This document shows, piece by piece, positions 52,039-62,861 of a stretch of DNA of 64,000 nucleotides (positions are counted from its first letter, which is position 1; the number at the start of each line of letters is the position of its first letter). Where the stretch lies: assembly GCA_034112445.1 (NCBI GenBank), contig JAWUVI010000017.1:67252-131251 (forward strand), read 5' to 3'. Source of the stretch: Pelagadaptatus sp034112445 (GTDB lineage Bacteria; Pseudomonadota; Gammaproteobacteria; Pseudomonadales; Cellvibrionaceae). Below the pieces are notes generated by a model. It searched no databases. It saw only the letters and a program-made list of their open reading frames with translations, and was not told where the DNA came from. The position numbers were made by a program, and so were the translations under genes.

Positions 52039-54525
52039 GTGATATTGGTGGCTATTCTCGATTCGCCCGATTATTTTTTTAAAAAAACTATGTTGTTGTG
52101 TTTGGTGTCCATAAGCGCGGTGATGCTGGTGAGTTTGTTGCCGTTGCTGCCGTCGTTAACTTATTTAGGCTGCCTATCTAGTGGCCTGTTTTTAGCCGGT
52201 TGTATTTTATATGTTCGTTTGCCTAGATACAGATTGTGGGTGGTATATGGGCTGGTGTTTTTATTGGTGGCTGGCTGGTGCATAGTTTGGGGGCAGGCCC
52301 AAATTGATAAACGATTGCCGTCCACCATAGAGGGTATCGATTTACTGGTGCAGGGGCGGGTGGTGTCATTACCTGCACAAACAACTAGAGGACAGAGATT
52401 TGAATTTAAACTGACTGACGTCCAGTTGATGTCTGAAGTAAACGATTCAGCTGAGTCTATCGATTTTACTGAAAAAATTCGTTTGAGCTGGTATTCAAAA
52501 TTTCAACCAGTAGTTGAGGCTGGCACTTCTTATCAGCTTTTGGTTCGGTTGAAGCGACCGCATGGTTTGGTTAATCCGGCGGGGTTTGATTACGAACGTT
52601 GGCTTTTTGCTCGAGGTGTCGGCGCTACGGGCTACGTCAAAAACTCTACCTATAACAGGATGATCACTAATGGATCTCAGGACTTTTTGTATAGGTTCTC
52701 TAGATTGTCTGTCAATGGAATCAGACAGCGTTTACAAACTTTCATTGTTGATGCAGTAGATGACTCAACTATTGCATCGGTGTTGTTGGCCTTGGGTATT
52801 GGAGATCAACAATTACTCGATAGATCGGACCATGAATTGCTGCAAAAAATGGGGTTGTCGCATCTGATGGCTATATCCGGTTTGCATATTGGTCTTGCTG
52901 CTGGTTTTGGGATGTGGCTGGGAAAGGGTATTGGTCGGGTATTAAATTTACTGGCGCCGAGTATTTTCTTTACTCCTACAATTGCGCCTATTGTGTCTCT
53001 GCTAGCGGCATTTATGTATGCCTTGTTGGCTGGGTTCTCGTTACCGACACAGCGGGCGTTTGTCATGCTGTTGGTCTGGGTGAGCTTATATATCAGTGGT
53101 CGCCGTTACAGTGTTTGGTTGCCTTGGTGGGTGTCCATGGCGTTGATCTTATTATGGCAACCGCTGGCTCATTTAGAGCGCGGATTTTGGCTCTCGTTTA
53201 TTGCTGTTGCCGTATTGATCAATACCTTTCAATCGGACTGGTTGAAAAACCAAACGTGGCTGCAAGCCTTAGTAAAAGCGCAATTGATTTTGTTTGTCAG
53301 CTTAGGGATTTTACAGTGGACGTTGGGCTTGCCGGTGTCCTTGGTTTCTCCTCTGATAAATTTGTTGGCGATACCTTATGTTGGTTTCATCATGGTGCCT
53401 GTGCTTTTGGTTGCTTTGTGCTTGGTTGGTGTTGATCAATCTTGGGCCGTGTTTGCTCTAAATATCGCGGTGTTCGGTACCGATATGTTTTGGACGAGTT
53501 TATTGTTTGTCGATCAATATATAGGTCAGATGAATGGTTGGGATGTGTTATTGCTGAACCGTTCAAGTTCACCCAGCAACATAATGCTATTGATTGGTGC
53601 GGGCTGCTTGGTTATTTGTTTGTTGCCGGTGTTTTGGATGACGCGACTGATTGCCAGCTTAGCCGTTGTGTGTTGTTTGAATCCTAGCAAAATTCAGCAT
53701 CATGGATTGAGTGTGATGGTGTTTGACGTGGGGCAAGGTTTAGCTATGGCACTGCATCTGCACAACCAAACTTGGCTATATGATTTGGGTTATCGTTCTT
53801 CCAATGGTTTTAGTACAGCGATCAGTGTGATCCTGCCTTATTTGCGTTCAAAAGGTATTACTGATTTAGATAAGGTTTTTATCAGCCACGCTGACGGTGA
53901 TCATGTTGGTGGCGTTAACGATATTGTTACCGCTTTACCAGTGCAAGAATGGTATTGGGGTGAACCACGGCGCACCCAAGTATTAACTCGGCAATTCGTT
54001 TCAGCTCATAATTGTGACAGCGATAAACACTGGCTGATTAAAGACCAGGTTAATCAAGCAGGAATTGACGTTTGGCTGTTAGGCATCAAACCATTGGCCG
54101 TAGATAAACTTAGCGGCAATAATTTATCGTGTGTTTTGTTGCTGAGCTATGGCGATACTCAGATTTTATTAACGGGCGATATAGAAGCGGAGCGAGAACA
54201 ACAACTGCTTGAGCATCCACGGCTTAAGCATCCTTTGCTTAAAGACGGTGTTGATGTGTTGATGGTTCCTCATCATGGCAGTAAAACGTCATCGACTCCC
54301 TACTTTCTAAATAAATTATCGCCAGATTTAGCGGTTGTCAGCGCCGGTTATTTAAGCCGTTATGGCCATCCAAGTTCAACCGTGGTGACGCGTTATCAGC
54401 AGAGAGATATTGATTTAGTGAATACGGCGCAACATGGGTCGGTATTAATTGATGTTGATGCTGAGCAAGGTTGGCAGGCTCGGTCATACCGGCTAATAAG
54501 TCGGCGCTATTGGCGAAGTGAATGA
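52039..54525 (+). CDS. comEC: DNA uptake channel ComEC/Rec2
   Basis: 828 residues. An N-terminal membrane/OB region (DUF4131), then a Competence domain of several helices (HLMAISGLHIGLAAGFGMWL), then a C-terminal metallo-beta-lactamase domain (SHADGDHVGGVNDI, VPHHGSKTSSTPYFL, YGHPSS). It brings transforming DNA across the inner membrane. The frame starts with GTG at 52039; an ATG at 52090 is a shorter alternative. It is followed by exbB-exbD-lpxK, a common gammaproteobacterial order. Confidence 0.93.
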   Translation: MILVAILDSPDYFFKKTMLLCLVSISAVMLVSLLPLLPSLTYLGCLSSGLFLAGCILYVRLPRYRLWVVYGLVFLLVAGWCIVWGQAQIDKRLPSTIEGIDLLVQGRVVSLPAQTTRGQRFEFKLTDVQLMSEVNDSAESIDFTEKIRLSWYSKFQPVVEAGTSYQLLVRLKRPHGLVNPAGFDYERWLFARGVGATGYVKNSTYNRMITNGSQDFLYRFSRLSVNGIRQRLQTFIVDAVDDSTIASVLLALGIGDQQLLDRSDHELLQKMGLSHLMAISGLHIGLAAGFGMWLGKGIGRVLNLLAPSIFFTPTIAPIVSLLAAFMYALLAGFSLPTQRAFVMLLVWVSLYISGRRYSVWLPWWVSMALILLWQPLAHLERGFWLSFIAVAVLINTFQSDWLKNQTWLQALVKAQLILFVSLGILQWTLGLPVSLVSPLINLLAIPYVGFIMVPVLLVALCLVGVDQSWAVFALNIAVFGTDMFWTSLLFVDQYIGQMNGWDVLLLNRSSSPSNIMLLIGAGCLVICLLPVFWMTRLIASLAVVCCLNPSKIQHHGLSVMVFDVGQGLAMALHLHNQTWLYDLGYRSSNGFSTAISVILPYLRSKGITDLDKVFISHADGDHVGGVNDIVTALPVQEWYWGEPRRTQVLTRQFVSAHNCDSDKHWLIKDQVNQAGIDVWLLGIKPLAVDKLSGNNLSCVLLLSYGDTQILLTGDIEAEREQQLLEHPRLKHPLLKDGVDVLMVPHHGSKTSSTPYFLNKLSPDLAVVSAGYLSRYGHPSSTVVTRYQQRDIDLVNTAQHGSVLIDVDAEQGWQARSYRLISRRYWRSE

Positions 54526-54616
54526 TTTTTACCGCAAAAGCTTTTTATCAAGCAGGGATATGGTAAAGTTCTGTGCATATTTTCATCCCTAAATATAATA
54601 ATTAAGGAAGCTTGGC

Positions 54617-55243
54617 GTGCTTGAGATTATTTCTGCCGGTGGTTGGTTGATGCTGCCCATTATTTTATGTTCAGTTGCGGTTATTGCTATTTCTATCGAG
54701 CGTTATTGGACGCTTAATCCAGAAAAAATTGCACCTAGACCTTTGTTGGCTCAGCTGTGGAGTTGGTTGAAGAACAATCAGCTTGATTCAGTTAAATTAA
54801 AAGAATTACGTCAGTCTTCTGAGTTGGGGAAAATTCTTGCGGCAGGTTTGAGCAATTCAAAGCACGGCCGTGAAGTGATGAAAGACAGTATTCAAGAAGC
54901 CGCTAATCAAGTGGTCCATGATATGGAACATTATTTGGGGGTTTTAGGAACCATTGCAGCGATCGCGCCTTTATTAGGTTTACTTGGTACTGTGCTGGGT
55001 ATGATTAAAGTGTTTACAGCCATCATGTTACAAGGTACTGGTAATGCCGGTGTGTTGGCTGGTGGCATTTCTGAAGCACTAATCACCACCGCAGCCGGTT
55101 TGTGTGTGGCGATTCCTGCCATGATGTTGCACCGTTTTTTCTTGCGTCGTGTTGATGGCCTAATGGTTACGATGGAACAAGATGCCGTGAAATTAGTAGA
55201 TGCGTTACACAGTGAACGCCGTGTTGATGTTAAGTCGGTTTAA
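54617..55243 (+). CDS. exbB: ExbB/TolQ-family proton channel protein
   Basis: 208 residues with three hydrophobic helices. Signature region LGVLGTIAAIAPLLGLLGTV and GGISEALITTAAGLCVAIPAMM. It forms the proton-driven complex with ExbD that powers TonB-type or similar systems. Start GTG at 54617 with AAGGAAG upstream. Confidence 0.9.
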   Translation: MLEIISAGGWLMLPIILCSVAVIAISIERYWTLNPEKIAPRPLLAQLWSWLKNNQLDSVKLKELRQSSELGKILAAGLSNSKHGREVMKDSIQEAANQVVHDMEHYLGVLGTIAAIAPLLGLLGTVLGMIKVFTAIMLQGTGNAGVLAGGISEALITTAAGLCVAIPAMMLHRFFLRRVDGLMVTMEQDAVKLVDALHSERRVDVKSV

Positions 55244-55268
55244 CGGTGCTACTTAAGGAACGTTCACG

Positions 55269-55694
55269 GTGAAATTTAAACGGCAACTTAAAGACGAAGA
55301 CAGCATTAACTTAACGCCGTTAATTGACGTTGTGTTTTTACTACTGATTTTTTTTATGGTCTCAACCACGTTTACCAAAGAAACTCATCTGAGTGTCGAT
55401 TTGCCCGAGGCAGTTGGCGAACCGAGCTTAAAACAATCTGAACCATTAGAGATCCTTATCAGTGCGCAAGGTGAATACTCGGTTAATGGTCGAGCCTTAA
55501 TTAACTCTAAGGCAAGTACTTTAATAGTGGCTCTTGGCAAAGTAGCTGAGGGTGACTTAAAGCGTCCGTTAATGATCACGGCTGATGCCAAAACACCTCA
55601 TCAAGCGGTCGTTACGGCTATGGATGCGGCGGGGCAAGCTGGCTTTGTTCATCTGAGTATGACCACAAAAAATCCTAAGCAAGAACAAGAGTAG
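55269..55694 (+). CDS. exbD: ExbD/TolR-family protein
   Basis: 141 residues: one membrane helix with the conserved Asp (NLTPLIDVVFLLLIFFMVS) and a periplasmic domain ending near KTPHQAVVTAMDAAGQAGF. GTG at 55269 with AAGGAA upstream; 25 bp after exbB. Confidence 0.92.
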   Translation: MKFKRQLKDEDSINLTPLIDVVFLLLIFFMVSTTFTKETHLSVDLPEAVGEPSLKQSEPLEILISAQGEYSVNGRALINSKASTLIVALGKVAEGDLKRPLMITADAKTPHQAVVTAMDAAGQAGFVHLSMTTKNPKQEQE

Positions 55695-55733
55695 CTTTAG
55701 CTCTGAGTCTCTATAGCAACCGGTAGTTTTCTC

Positions 55734-56877
<1,144 letters not shown>

Positions 56878-56888
<11 letters not shown>

Positions 56889-57657
56889 AACCGAATTAGA
56901 TTTTACCGTTGTTATTCCATCACGTTTCGGCTCCAGCCGATTGCCAGGCAAGCCTCTCGAACTGATAGCGGGTAAGCCGATGATTGAGTACGTATACAAG
57001 CAAGCGATACAAAGTAAAGCCGCTAGAGTTGTAGTTGCAACAGATGATCAAAGGATTGCTGATGTGGTTATGGGCTTTGGCGGAGAGTATTGCATGACCG
57101 CAAAAAATCATGAGTCGGGTACCGATAGAATACAAGAAGTCGCTGCGAAACTTGGTCTGGATAATGATCATATCGTGGTCAATGTGCAAGGTGATGAACC
57201 TCTGATCCCTCCATCAGTTATCAACCAGGTGGCAATGAATTTATCGGCAAATAACGGCGCCAGTGCCGCAACCTTGTCTGAAACCATTGGCTGTATAGGT
57301 GAATTTAAAAACCCCAATGCAGTAAAATTAGTGATGGATAAAAACGGTTACGCTTTGTATTTTAGTCGTGCTTCTATTCCATGGCCTCGGGATAGCTTTA
57401 CTGCCGATGACAGTATTTTACCTGATGCGAAATCGTTTAACCGTCACATTGGTATATACGCTTATAAAGTCAGCTTGCTCAACGAGTTTGTAACTTGGTC
57501 GATGAGCCCGCTAGAAGAGCTGGAGTGCCTAGAGCAACTTAGAATTCTATGGAATGGTCATCGTATTCATGTTGAACAGGCAGTTGATATGGTGCCTGGT
57601 GGCGTTGATACACAGGTCGATTTAGATCGTCTTCGGGCTGTTTTTGAAGACGCATAA
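56878..57657 (+). CDS. kdsB: 3-deoxy-manno-octulosonate cytidylyltransferase
   Basis: 259 residues. CMP-Kdo synthetase. The N-terminal nucleotide loop FTVVIPSRFGSSRLPGKPL, then VATDDQRIADV, HESGTDRIQEV, NVQGDEPLIPP and HIGIYAYKV are the family blocks. ATG at 56878, overlapping the end of lpxK. Activates Kdo for lipopolysaccharide synthesis. Confidence 0.97.
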
Positions 57658-57689
57658 ATCTTGATTCATCCTGTATAAGGAATTTAACG

Positions 57690-58733
57690 GTGATAGTTCA
57701 CGGTGCAGATTTAACATCATTCAATACTCTTGGCGTTAAAGTTCAAGCGAATTGTTTTGTCGACGTTAAATCGTTAGACGATTTACAAAAAGCCTTACAG
57801 TGGCGCAAACAACAAACCTTAGACGTTGATCAATTCTTACCAATTATGGCTTTGGGTGGTGGTAGTAATATTGTTTTACGTAATGACTTTCCTGGCATGG
57901 TTATCAAAGTTGATATTCAGTACCGCGAAGTTATTGAGGAAGATGATGATTTTGTTTGGTTGCGCGTTGGTGCAGGAGAAAATTGGCATCAATTTGTCGA
58001 GTATTGTATGTCGTTTCACTACTGGGGTTTGGAAAATTTAGCCTTGATTCCTGGTAGTGTCGGTGCTGCGCCGATTCAAAATATTGGTGCCTATGGGGTT
58101 GAGGTCGGTGATTTTTTAGCGGAAGTTTCAGCAGTCGAAATTCGCAGCGGTGTCAGTGTCTGTTTTGATAAAGTGGCTTGTCAGCTGGGTTATCGTGATA
58201 GTGTTTTTAAGAAAAAGTTTAAAGATAAATACATCATTACCTCAGTCACCTTTAAATTGCGTAAAAGTCCGGCGACTAAAGTAACTTATCCAGCGTTGCT
58301 ACAAAATTTTCAGAATAAAGGCATTGTCGATCCAACGCCGCAACAAGTCTTTGATACCGTGTGCGAGGTGCGCCGCAGTAAATTACCTGATCCAAACGAT
58401 ATTCCCAATGTGGGAAGCTTTTTTAAAAATCCCGTAGTAACAAATTCACACTATCAAACACTTAAATTACAGCATAAAAATATTGTGGGTTATGTTCAAA
58501 ATGATGGCGATGTGAAATTGGCGGCAGGTTGGTTAATAGAGCAGGCAGGCTGGAAAGGTTTTATTGATGGCCCCGTTGGTGTGCACCACAAGCAGGCGCT
58601 CGTTATTGTTAATCATGATAATGGTAGCGGTGAGCAAGTTTTAAATTTAGCGGAAAAAATTCAGCATGATATCAAGCAAAAGTATGATGTTGAATTAGAA
58701 GTTGAGCCACGAATTTACGGTGTTTCTGAATAA
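57690..58733 (+). CDS. murB: UDP-N-acetylenolpyruvoylglucosamine reductase
   Basis: 347 residues of the type I (E. coli-like) MurB. FAD-binding ALGGGSNIVLRNDF, LIPGSVGAAPIQNIGAYG, the active-site Ser in NVGSFFKNPVV and the terminal Glu in EVEPRIYG. GTG at 57690 with TAAGGAA upstream. Two bases separate it from uvrC. Confidence 0.96.
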   Translation: MIVHGADLTSFNTLGVKVQANCFVDVKSLDDLQKALQWRKQQTLDVDQFLPIMALGGGSNIVLRNDFPGMVIKVDIQYREVIEEDDDFVWLRVGAGENWHQFVEYCMSFHYWGLENLALIPGSVGAAPIQNIGAYGVEVGDFLAEVSAVEIRSGVSVCFDKVACQLGYRDSVFKKKFKDKYIITSVTFKLRKSPATKVTYPALLQNFQNKGIVDPTPQQVFDTVCEVRRSKLPDPNDIPNVGSFFKNPVVTNSHYQTLKLQHKNIVGYVQNDGDVKLAAGWLIEQAGWKGFIDGPVGVHHKQALVIVNHDNGSGEQVLNLAEKIQHDIKQKYDVELEVEPRIYGVSE

Positions 58734-58735
58734 GT

Positions 58736-60574
58736 ATGATCGACAAAAAGACAGTGGATGAATTTGATAGTGTATCGTTTTTAAAGCAGGTAACCACGCA
58801 GGCTGGCGTCTACCAAATGTACGGTGCAGAAGGAAAAATACTTTACGTCGGCAAAGCAAAAAACTTAAAAAATCGTCTATCAAGTTATTTCCGTAGTTCT
58901 GGCTTGGCTGTAAAAACTCGTGCTTTAGTCAGTAAAATTAAAAACATTGAAGTAACTGTAACCGCGTCTGAAATGGAGGCGTTACTGCTTGAACAAAATC
59001 TTATTAAACAGCAATTGCCGCCTTATAATATTTTACTGCGCGATGATAAGTCTTACCCTTTTATTCGTTTAACCAGTAAAGATACATTTCCTAGATTAAC
59101 TATGCACCGAGGGACCAAGAAAAAAGGCGATCGCTATTTTGGTCCTTACCCCAATGTTGGAGCGGTTAAGTCCAGCATGACTTTTTTACAAAAAACGTTT
59201 CGCATTCGCCAATGTGAAGACAGTGTGTTTCGCAACCGTTCACGTCCTTGTTTACAGCATCAAATTGACCGCTGTACGGCTCCTTGTGTCGGTTTAATTT
59301 CTCAAGAGGACTATCAGCAAGATATTCGCCATGTCGAAATGTTTGTCAGTGGCCGAAGCCAAGAGTTAATTTCTGAACTTGTGGCAGAAATGGAAGAGGT
59401 TGCAGAGCAATTAGAGTTTGAGCGGGCGGCGGTTTTACGTGATCAAATTTCAGCGATGCAGCGTGTACAAGCGCAGCAAGTTATCGAAGGTGGAACAGGT
59501 AATATTGATGTGGTGGCCTACTATCAAAATAATGGCCATATATGTGTCCACGTGTTGTATGTCAGAGAAGGTCGTATTCTCGGCAGTAAAAGCCATTTCC
59601 CTAAAGTTCAATGGCTAGAAAGTGATGAGTCGGCGTTTTTATCTTTTTTAGAGCAGTTTTATTTACAATCATTTGAACGTGATTATCCTAAAGAAATTTT
59701 ACTTAATCTCGAGTTAAATGACCTTGATCCACTTATCTTAGCGCTTGAGCAACAGTTACCGCGGGCGCCTAATTTTCATCAGCGGCATCGAGGTCAGCGC
59801 AGTAAGTGGATGCAGCTAGCCGAATCGGCTGCGGTTGAAAATTTACAAGCTCGAATCGCCAGCAAGCAAAATGTTCAGAAACGCTTCGAATCACTTCAAC
59901 TAGCATTATCTCTGCCAGAGATACCAGAACGGTTGGAGTGTTTTGATATTAGTCACAGTCATGGGGAATTAACAACGGCCTCGTGTGTCGTCTTTGACAC
60001 TAATGGTCCGTTAAAAAGTGATTATAGGTTGTTTAATATTGAAGGGATCACACCAGGCGATGATTATGCCGCCATGGCTCAAGCACTGGAACGTCGCTAT
60101 ATACGCTTGCAAAAAGGTGAGGGCGCGTTGCCTGATATTCTATTTGTGGATGGCGGAAAGGGCCAGTTAACCCAAGCTAAAAGCGTATTTGATGAGTTGG
60201 GTGTTACGGGTGTTCTGTTGATTGGTGTAGCTAAAGGCGCTACCCGCAAAGCAGGCTTTGAAACCCTTATTATGGGGGATACAGGAAAAGAGCTGACGTT
60301 GAGCTCTGACAGCCCAGCATTACACCTTATTCAGCATATTCGCGATGAATCGCATCGTTTTGCTATTACGGGACACAAAAACAGGCGAGATAAGAAACGG
60401 CGTACCTCTCGCCTTGAAGATATCACTGGAATTGGCGCTAAACGGCGCAAGGCACTGTTAAATCATTTTGGGGGAATGCAGGGTGTATTAAAGGCTAATG
60501 TTGATGATTTAGCTCGGATTCCCTTAATCAGTAAAAAGATGGCTGAAGAAATATATAGTACACTTCATTCTTGA
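58736..60574 (+). CDS. uvrC: excinuclease ABC subunit C
   Basis: 612 residues. The N-terminal GIY-YIG endonuclease domain (GVYQMYGAEGKILYVGKAKN), a Cys-rich block (CLQHQIDRCTAPCVG), a UVR domain (LEFERAAVLRDQI), the RNase H-like nuclease core (ECFDISHSHGE; FVDGGKGQL) and a terminal helix-hairpin-helix (DITGIGAKRRKALLNHFGG). Makes both incisions in excision repair with UvrB. ATG at 58736. Confidence 0.97.
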   Translation: MIDKKTVDEFDSVSFLKQVTTQAGVYQMYGAEGKILYVGKAKNLKNRLSSYFRSSGLAVKTRALVSKIKNIEVTVTASEMEALLLEQNLIKQQLPPYNILLRDDKSYPFIRLTSKDTFPRLTMHRGTKKKGDRYFGPYPNVGAVKSSMTFLQKTFRIRQCEDSVFRNRSRPCLQHQIDRCTAPCVGLISQEDYQQDIRHVEMFVSGRSQELISELVAEMEEVAEQLEFERAAVLRDQISAMQRVQAQQVIEGGTGNIDVVAYYQNNGHICVHVLYVREGRILGSKSHFPKVQWLESDESAFLSFLEQFYLQSFERDYPKEILLNLELNDLDPLILALEQQLPRAPNFHQRHRGQRSKWMQLAESAAVENLQARIASKQNVQKRFESLQLALSLPEIPERLECFDISHSHGELTTASCVVFDTNGPLKSDYRLFNIEGITPGDDYAAMAQALERRYIRLQKGEGALPDILFVDGGKGQLTQAKSVFDELGVTGVLLIGVAKGATRKAGFETLIMGDTGKELTLSSDSPALHLIQHIRDESHRFAITGHKNRRDKKRRTSRLEDITGIGAKRRKALLNHFGGMQGVLKANVDDLARIPLISKKMAEEIYSTLHS

Positions 60575-60653
60575 ATATATGACTGGCTCCGAGTAATGTG
60601 CGAACCCAATATTGGGTGCATGTCCTTAAACCTGAACGTATAAGCGAAAGATT

Positions 60654-61208
60654 ATGAATCTGGCTAACAAAATAACAATCTCACGGATGATTTTGATCCC
60701 AGTTTTTGTGGTGGTTTTCTACATGCCGTTGCAGTGGAGTCATCTTATTGCGGCTGGCATCTTTGGTATAGCAGCCTTAACAGATTGGCTTGATGGTTAT
60801 ATTGCTCGTAAGTACGATCAAAGTACCGCGCTAGGAGCCTTCCTTGACCCTGTGGCGGATAAAGTTATTGTGGTTGCCGCTTTAGTGCTGCTGGTTGAAG
60901 AACACTCTTCAGCACTGTTTACTATCCCAGCGATTATTATCATTGGTCGTGAAATTGTTATCTCGGCTTTACGGGAATGGATGGCAGAGCTGGGTAAAAG
61001 AGCCAGTGTCGCCGTTTCTTATGTGGGGAAAATTAAAACCACAGTGCAAATGATATCAATTGGTATCCTATTGGCCTTTGATGGAGATATGTATCCATAC
61101 CTTAACGCCGCGGGCTATTTGATGTTTTATGCGGCGGCGGTATTGACTTTGTGGTCGATGATCATCTATTTACGGGCGGCTTGGCCTGAGTTGATGGCCG
61201 AAGAATAG
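60654..61208 (+). CDS. pgsA: CDP-diacylglycerol-glycerol-3-phosphate 3-phosphatidyltransferase
   Basis: 184-residue membrane enzyme of phosphatidylglycerol synthesis. CDP-alcohol phosphotransferase motif DWLDGYIARKYDQST then GAFLDPVADK. ATG at 60654 with GCGAAAG upstream. Usual neighbour of uvrC. Confidence 0.96.
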   Translation: MNLANKITISRMILIPVFVVVFYMPLQWSHLIAAGIFGIAALTDWLDGYIARKYDQSTALGAFLDPVADKVIVVAALVLLVEEHSSALFTIPAIIIIGREIVISALREWMAELGKRASVAVSYVGKIKTTVQMISIGILLAFDGDMYPYLNAAGYLMFYAAAVLTLWSMIIYLRAAWPELMAEE

Positions 61209-61332
61209 CCATATAGGTTGTTTGCAAGGCTCCAGTACAAAGAAATATCACTAAGATAAAAAAACTCAGTTAATTTTATAAGCATGACTAGGAAAATGTT
61301 ATCGATTCCGTTAGAATTCTGCGCTCTGAAAT

Positions 61333-61406
61333 GGCGCGATAGCAAAGCGGTTATGCTCCGGATTGCAAATCCGTTCAGCCCGGTTCGACTCCGGGTCGCG
61401 CCTCCA
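61333..61406 (+). tRNA. tRNA-Cys (GCA)
   Basis: 74 nt including CCA. Acceptor GGCGCGA pairs with TCGCGCC; the anticodon arm has GCA at 61365-61367 in loop TTGCAAA; T arm CCCGG TTCGACT CCGGG. Downstream of pgsA, where a tRNA-Gly often precedes in relatives; none is present in 61209-61332. Confidence 0.97.
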
Positions 61407-61559
61407 GATTTTCTTGATCTGGAAGTGGATTGTTAAATTTTAAAGTACATAACAACAGTTTTAAAAAGTTGGCGCATCAATCCCAACTATAAAAAATATA
61501 TCTCTTATGAGTTATTGAATTGGTAGGTAATGGAGATATAATGGTCTCCAAATAAGTAT

Positions 61560-61646
61560 GCGGGTGTGGTGGAATCGGTAGACACATCAGACTTAAAATC
61601 TGACGAAGGCAACTTCGTGGCGGTTCAAGTCCGCCCACCCGCACCA
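61560..61646 (+). tRNA. tRNA-Leu (TAA)
   Basis: 87 nt including CCA. Acceptor GCGGGTG/CACCCGC; anticodon loop CTTAAAA with TAA at 61594-61596; long variable arm CGAAGGCAACTTCG; T arm GGCGG TTCAAGT CCGCC. Follows tRNA-Cys by about 150 bp; they may be one transcript. Confidence 0.97.
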
Positions 61647-61656
61647 TCATTTGAAA

Positions 61657-61687
61657 AGCTAGAACTTAATGAGTTCTGGCTTTTTTT
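61657..61687 (+). terminator. Rho-independent terminator after tRNA-Leu
   Basis: AGCTAGAACT (61657-61666), loop TAATG, AGTTCTGGCT (61672-61681), then a T run to 61687. Ten base pairs with one G-U. Confidence 0.88.
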
Positions 61688-61813
61688 ATGCGTGTCTGTT
61701 TTGTATGACCTGTATAGCGTAGCTAATTAGCGGTATCGTCACTATTCTTTTCTTAGATGGTTCGTTTTGGTGTGCAGAGTCAGATAGCGCTTTAATTTTT
61801 TTGAGGTTTGTCA

Positions 61814-62473
61814 TTGAGTTATCGTCTTAAACAAATAGATTTAATGGTTTCGATTGCTTACGACCATATTTGGGATTGTTGTTGTGACCATGGCCTACTA
61901 GGGATTATGTTGCTTGAGCGTCGAGCAGCAAAGGCCATCCATTTTGTGGATGTGGTTGAGCCGTTAATAGCTGAAGTTAAATGTAAGCTAGAGAGAACCT
62001 TCCCTGATCGATTTGATTGGCAAGTGCACTGCCAAGATGTATCGGCTCTTAAACTGCCAGATCTAGGCTCTCAGCTGATTATTATCGCTGGGGTTGGCGG
62101 TGATTTAATCATTGATTTAGTTCGTGCTATTAACCGAGCTTATCCACAACATCAGTTAGAGTTCATACTGTGTCCTATTCGGCATAATTATAAAGTTCGG
62201 AAAGATTTGATAGCACTTGGTTTCGGTTTAATTAATGAAAAAATAATAAACGAAGGTAAGCAGTTTTATGAGGTTATTCATGTGTCAGTTTCAGCTCAAA
62301 CCCCCATTTCAAAAGTAGGTTCTATTATGTGGGATTTGTCGAAATCGGTGCACCAACAATACCTGAGTCGAACACTTGCGCATTATCAGCGATTATTGCA
62401 GCGTGATAGAAATGCAGCTGCAATAATTAAATCTTACCAAGAATTGGGTCAAGAAATCAACTTGGGAGCTTAG
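61814..62473 (+). CDS. TrmK-like tRNA (adenine-N1) methyltransferase
   Basis: About 219 residues. The SAM-binding loop is DCCCDHGLLGIMLL; GVGGDLIIDLV and LCPIRHNYKVRKDLIALGF follow, and match the COG2384/TrmK family that methylates tRNA A22 in Bacillus; the target in gammaproteobacteria is less sure. The start is a TTG at 61814 with TGAGG at good spacing (another TTG at 61808). Confidence 0.82.
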   Translation: MSYRLKQIDLMVSIAYDHIWDCCCDHGLLGIMLLERRAAKAIHFVDVVEPLIAEVKCKLERTFPDRFDWQVHCQDVSALKLPDLGSQLIIIAGVGGDLIIDLVRAINRAYPQHQLEFILCPIRHNYKVRKDLIALGFGLINEKIINEGKQFYEVIHVSVSAQTPISKVGSIMWDLSKSVHQQYLSRTLAHYQRLLQRDRNAAAIIKSYQELGQEINLGA

Positions 62474-62479
62474 ATACAA

Positions 62480-62749
62480 ATGAGAGCGTTATTGTTATTT
62501 ATTGTGCTTATAGGTTCCCAGGATTTGTACGCTCCTGATGCCTATGAGGACGGACTGTACTTGTATCAGCAGGTCTTATCATGCCATAAAAAATATGAAG
62601 ATTTATTGCCCATACAGCAGCAATTATTTTTAACCTTATATAAAGCAGACTTTATGGTATTAGAGAAGTCTGAGCGTGAATCGGGGTTGGCGTTACCCGA
62701 AGACTTTCTTAAGGAGCTTGAGCAGCGCTGCCTGCAATATGCCCAATAG
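62480..62749 (+). CDS. small exported protein of unknown function
   Basis: 89 residues. A hydrophobic N-terminus (RALLLFIVLIGS) looks like a signal peptide; the mature part is helical and acidic with two Cys (LSCHKKYEDLL; QRCLQYA). No family recognised. Starts 6 bp after the TrmK-like gene, so co-transcribed. Confidence 0.65.
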   Translation: MRALLLFIVLIGSQDLYAPDAYEDGLYLYQQVLSCHKKYEDLLPIQQQLFLTLYKADFMVLEKSERESGLALPEDFLKELEQRCLQYAQ

Positions 62750-62861
62750 AAGTGGTTCGGCTCTTAAAGTTCATGATTTTAGATATTGGCCGACACTATT
62801 GTGTAGATCTTTCTATACTTAGTTATTAAATAATGCATAACCAATAAATTGTAGGTGTCCT

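Noticed and set aside
52914..53435. A 173-codon second frame inside comEC
   Set aside because: It is a shadow of ComEC, which has continuous family motifs across this stretch.
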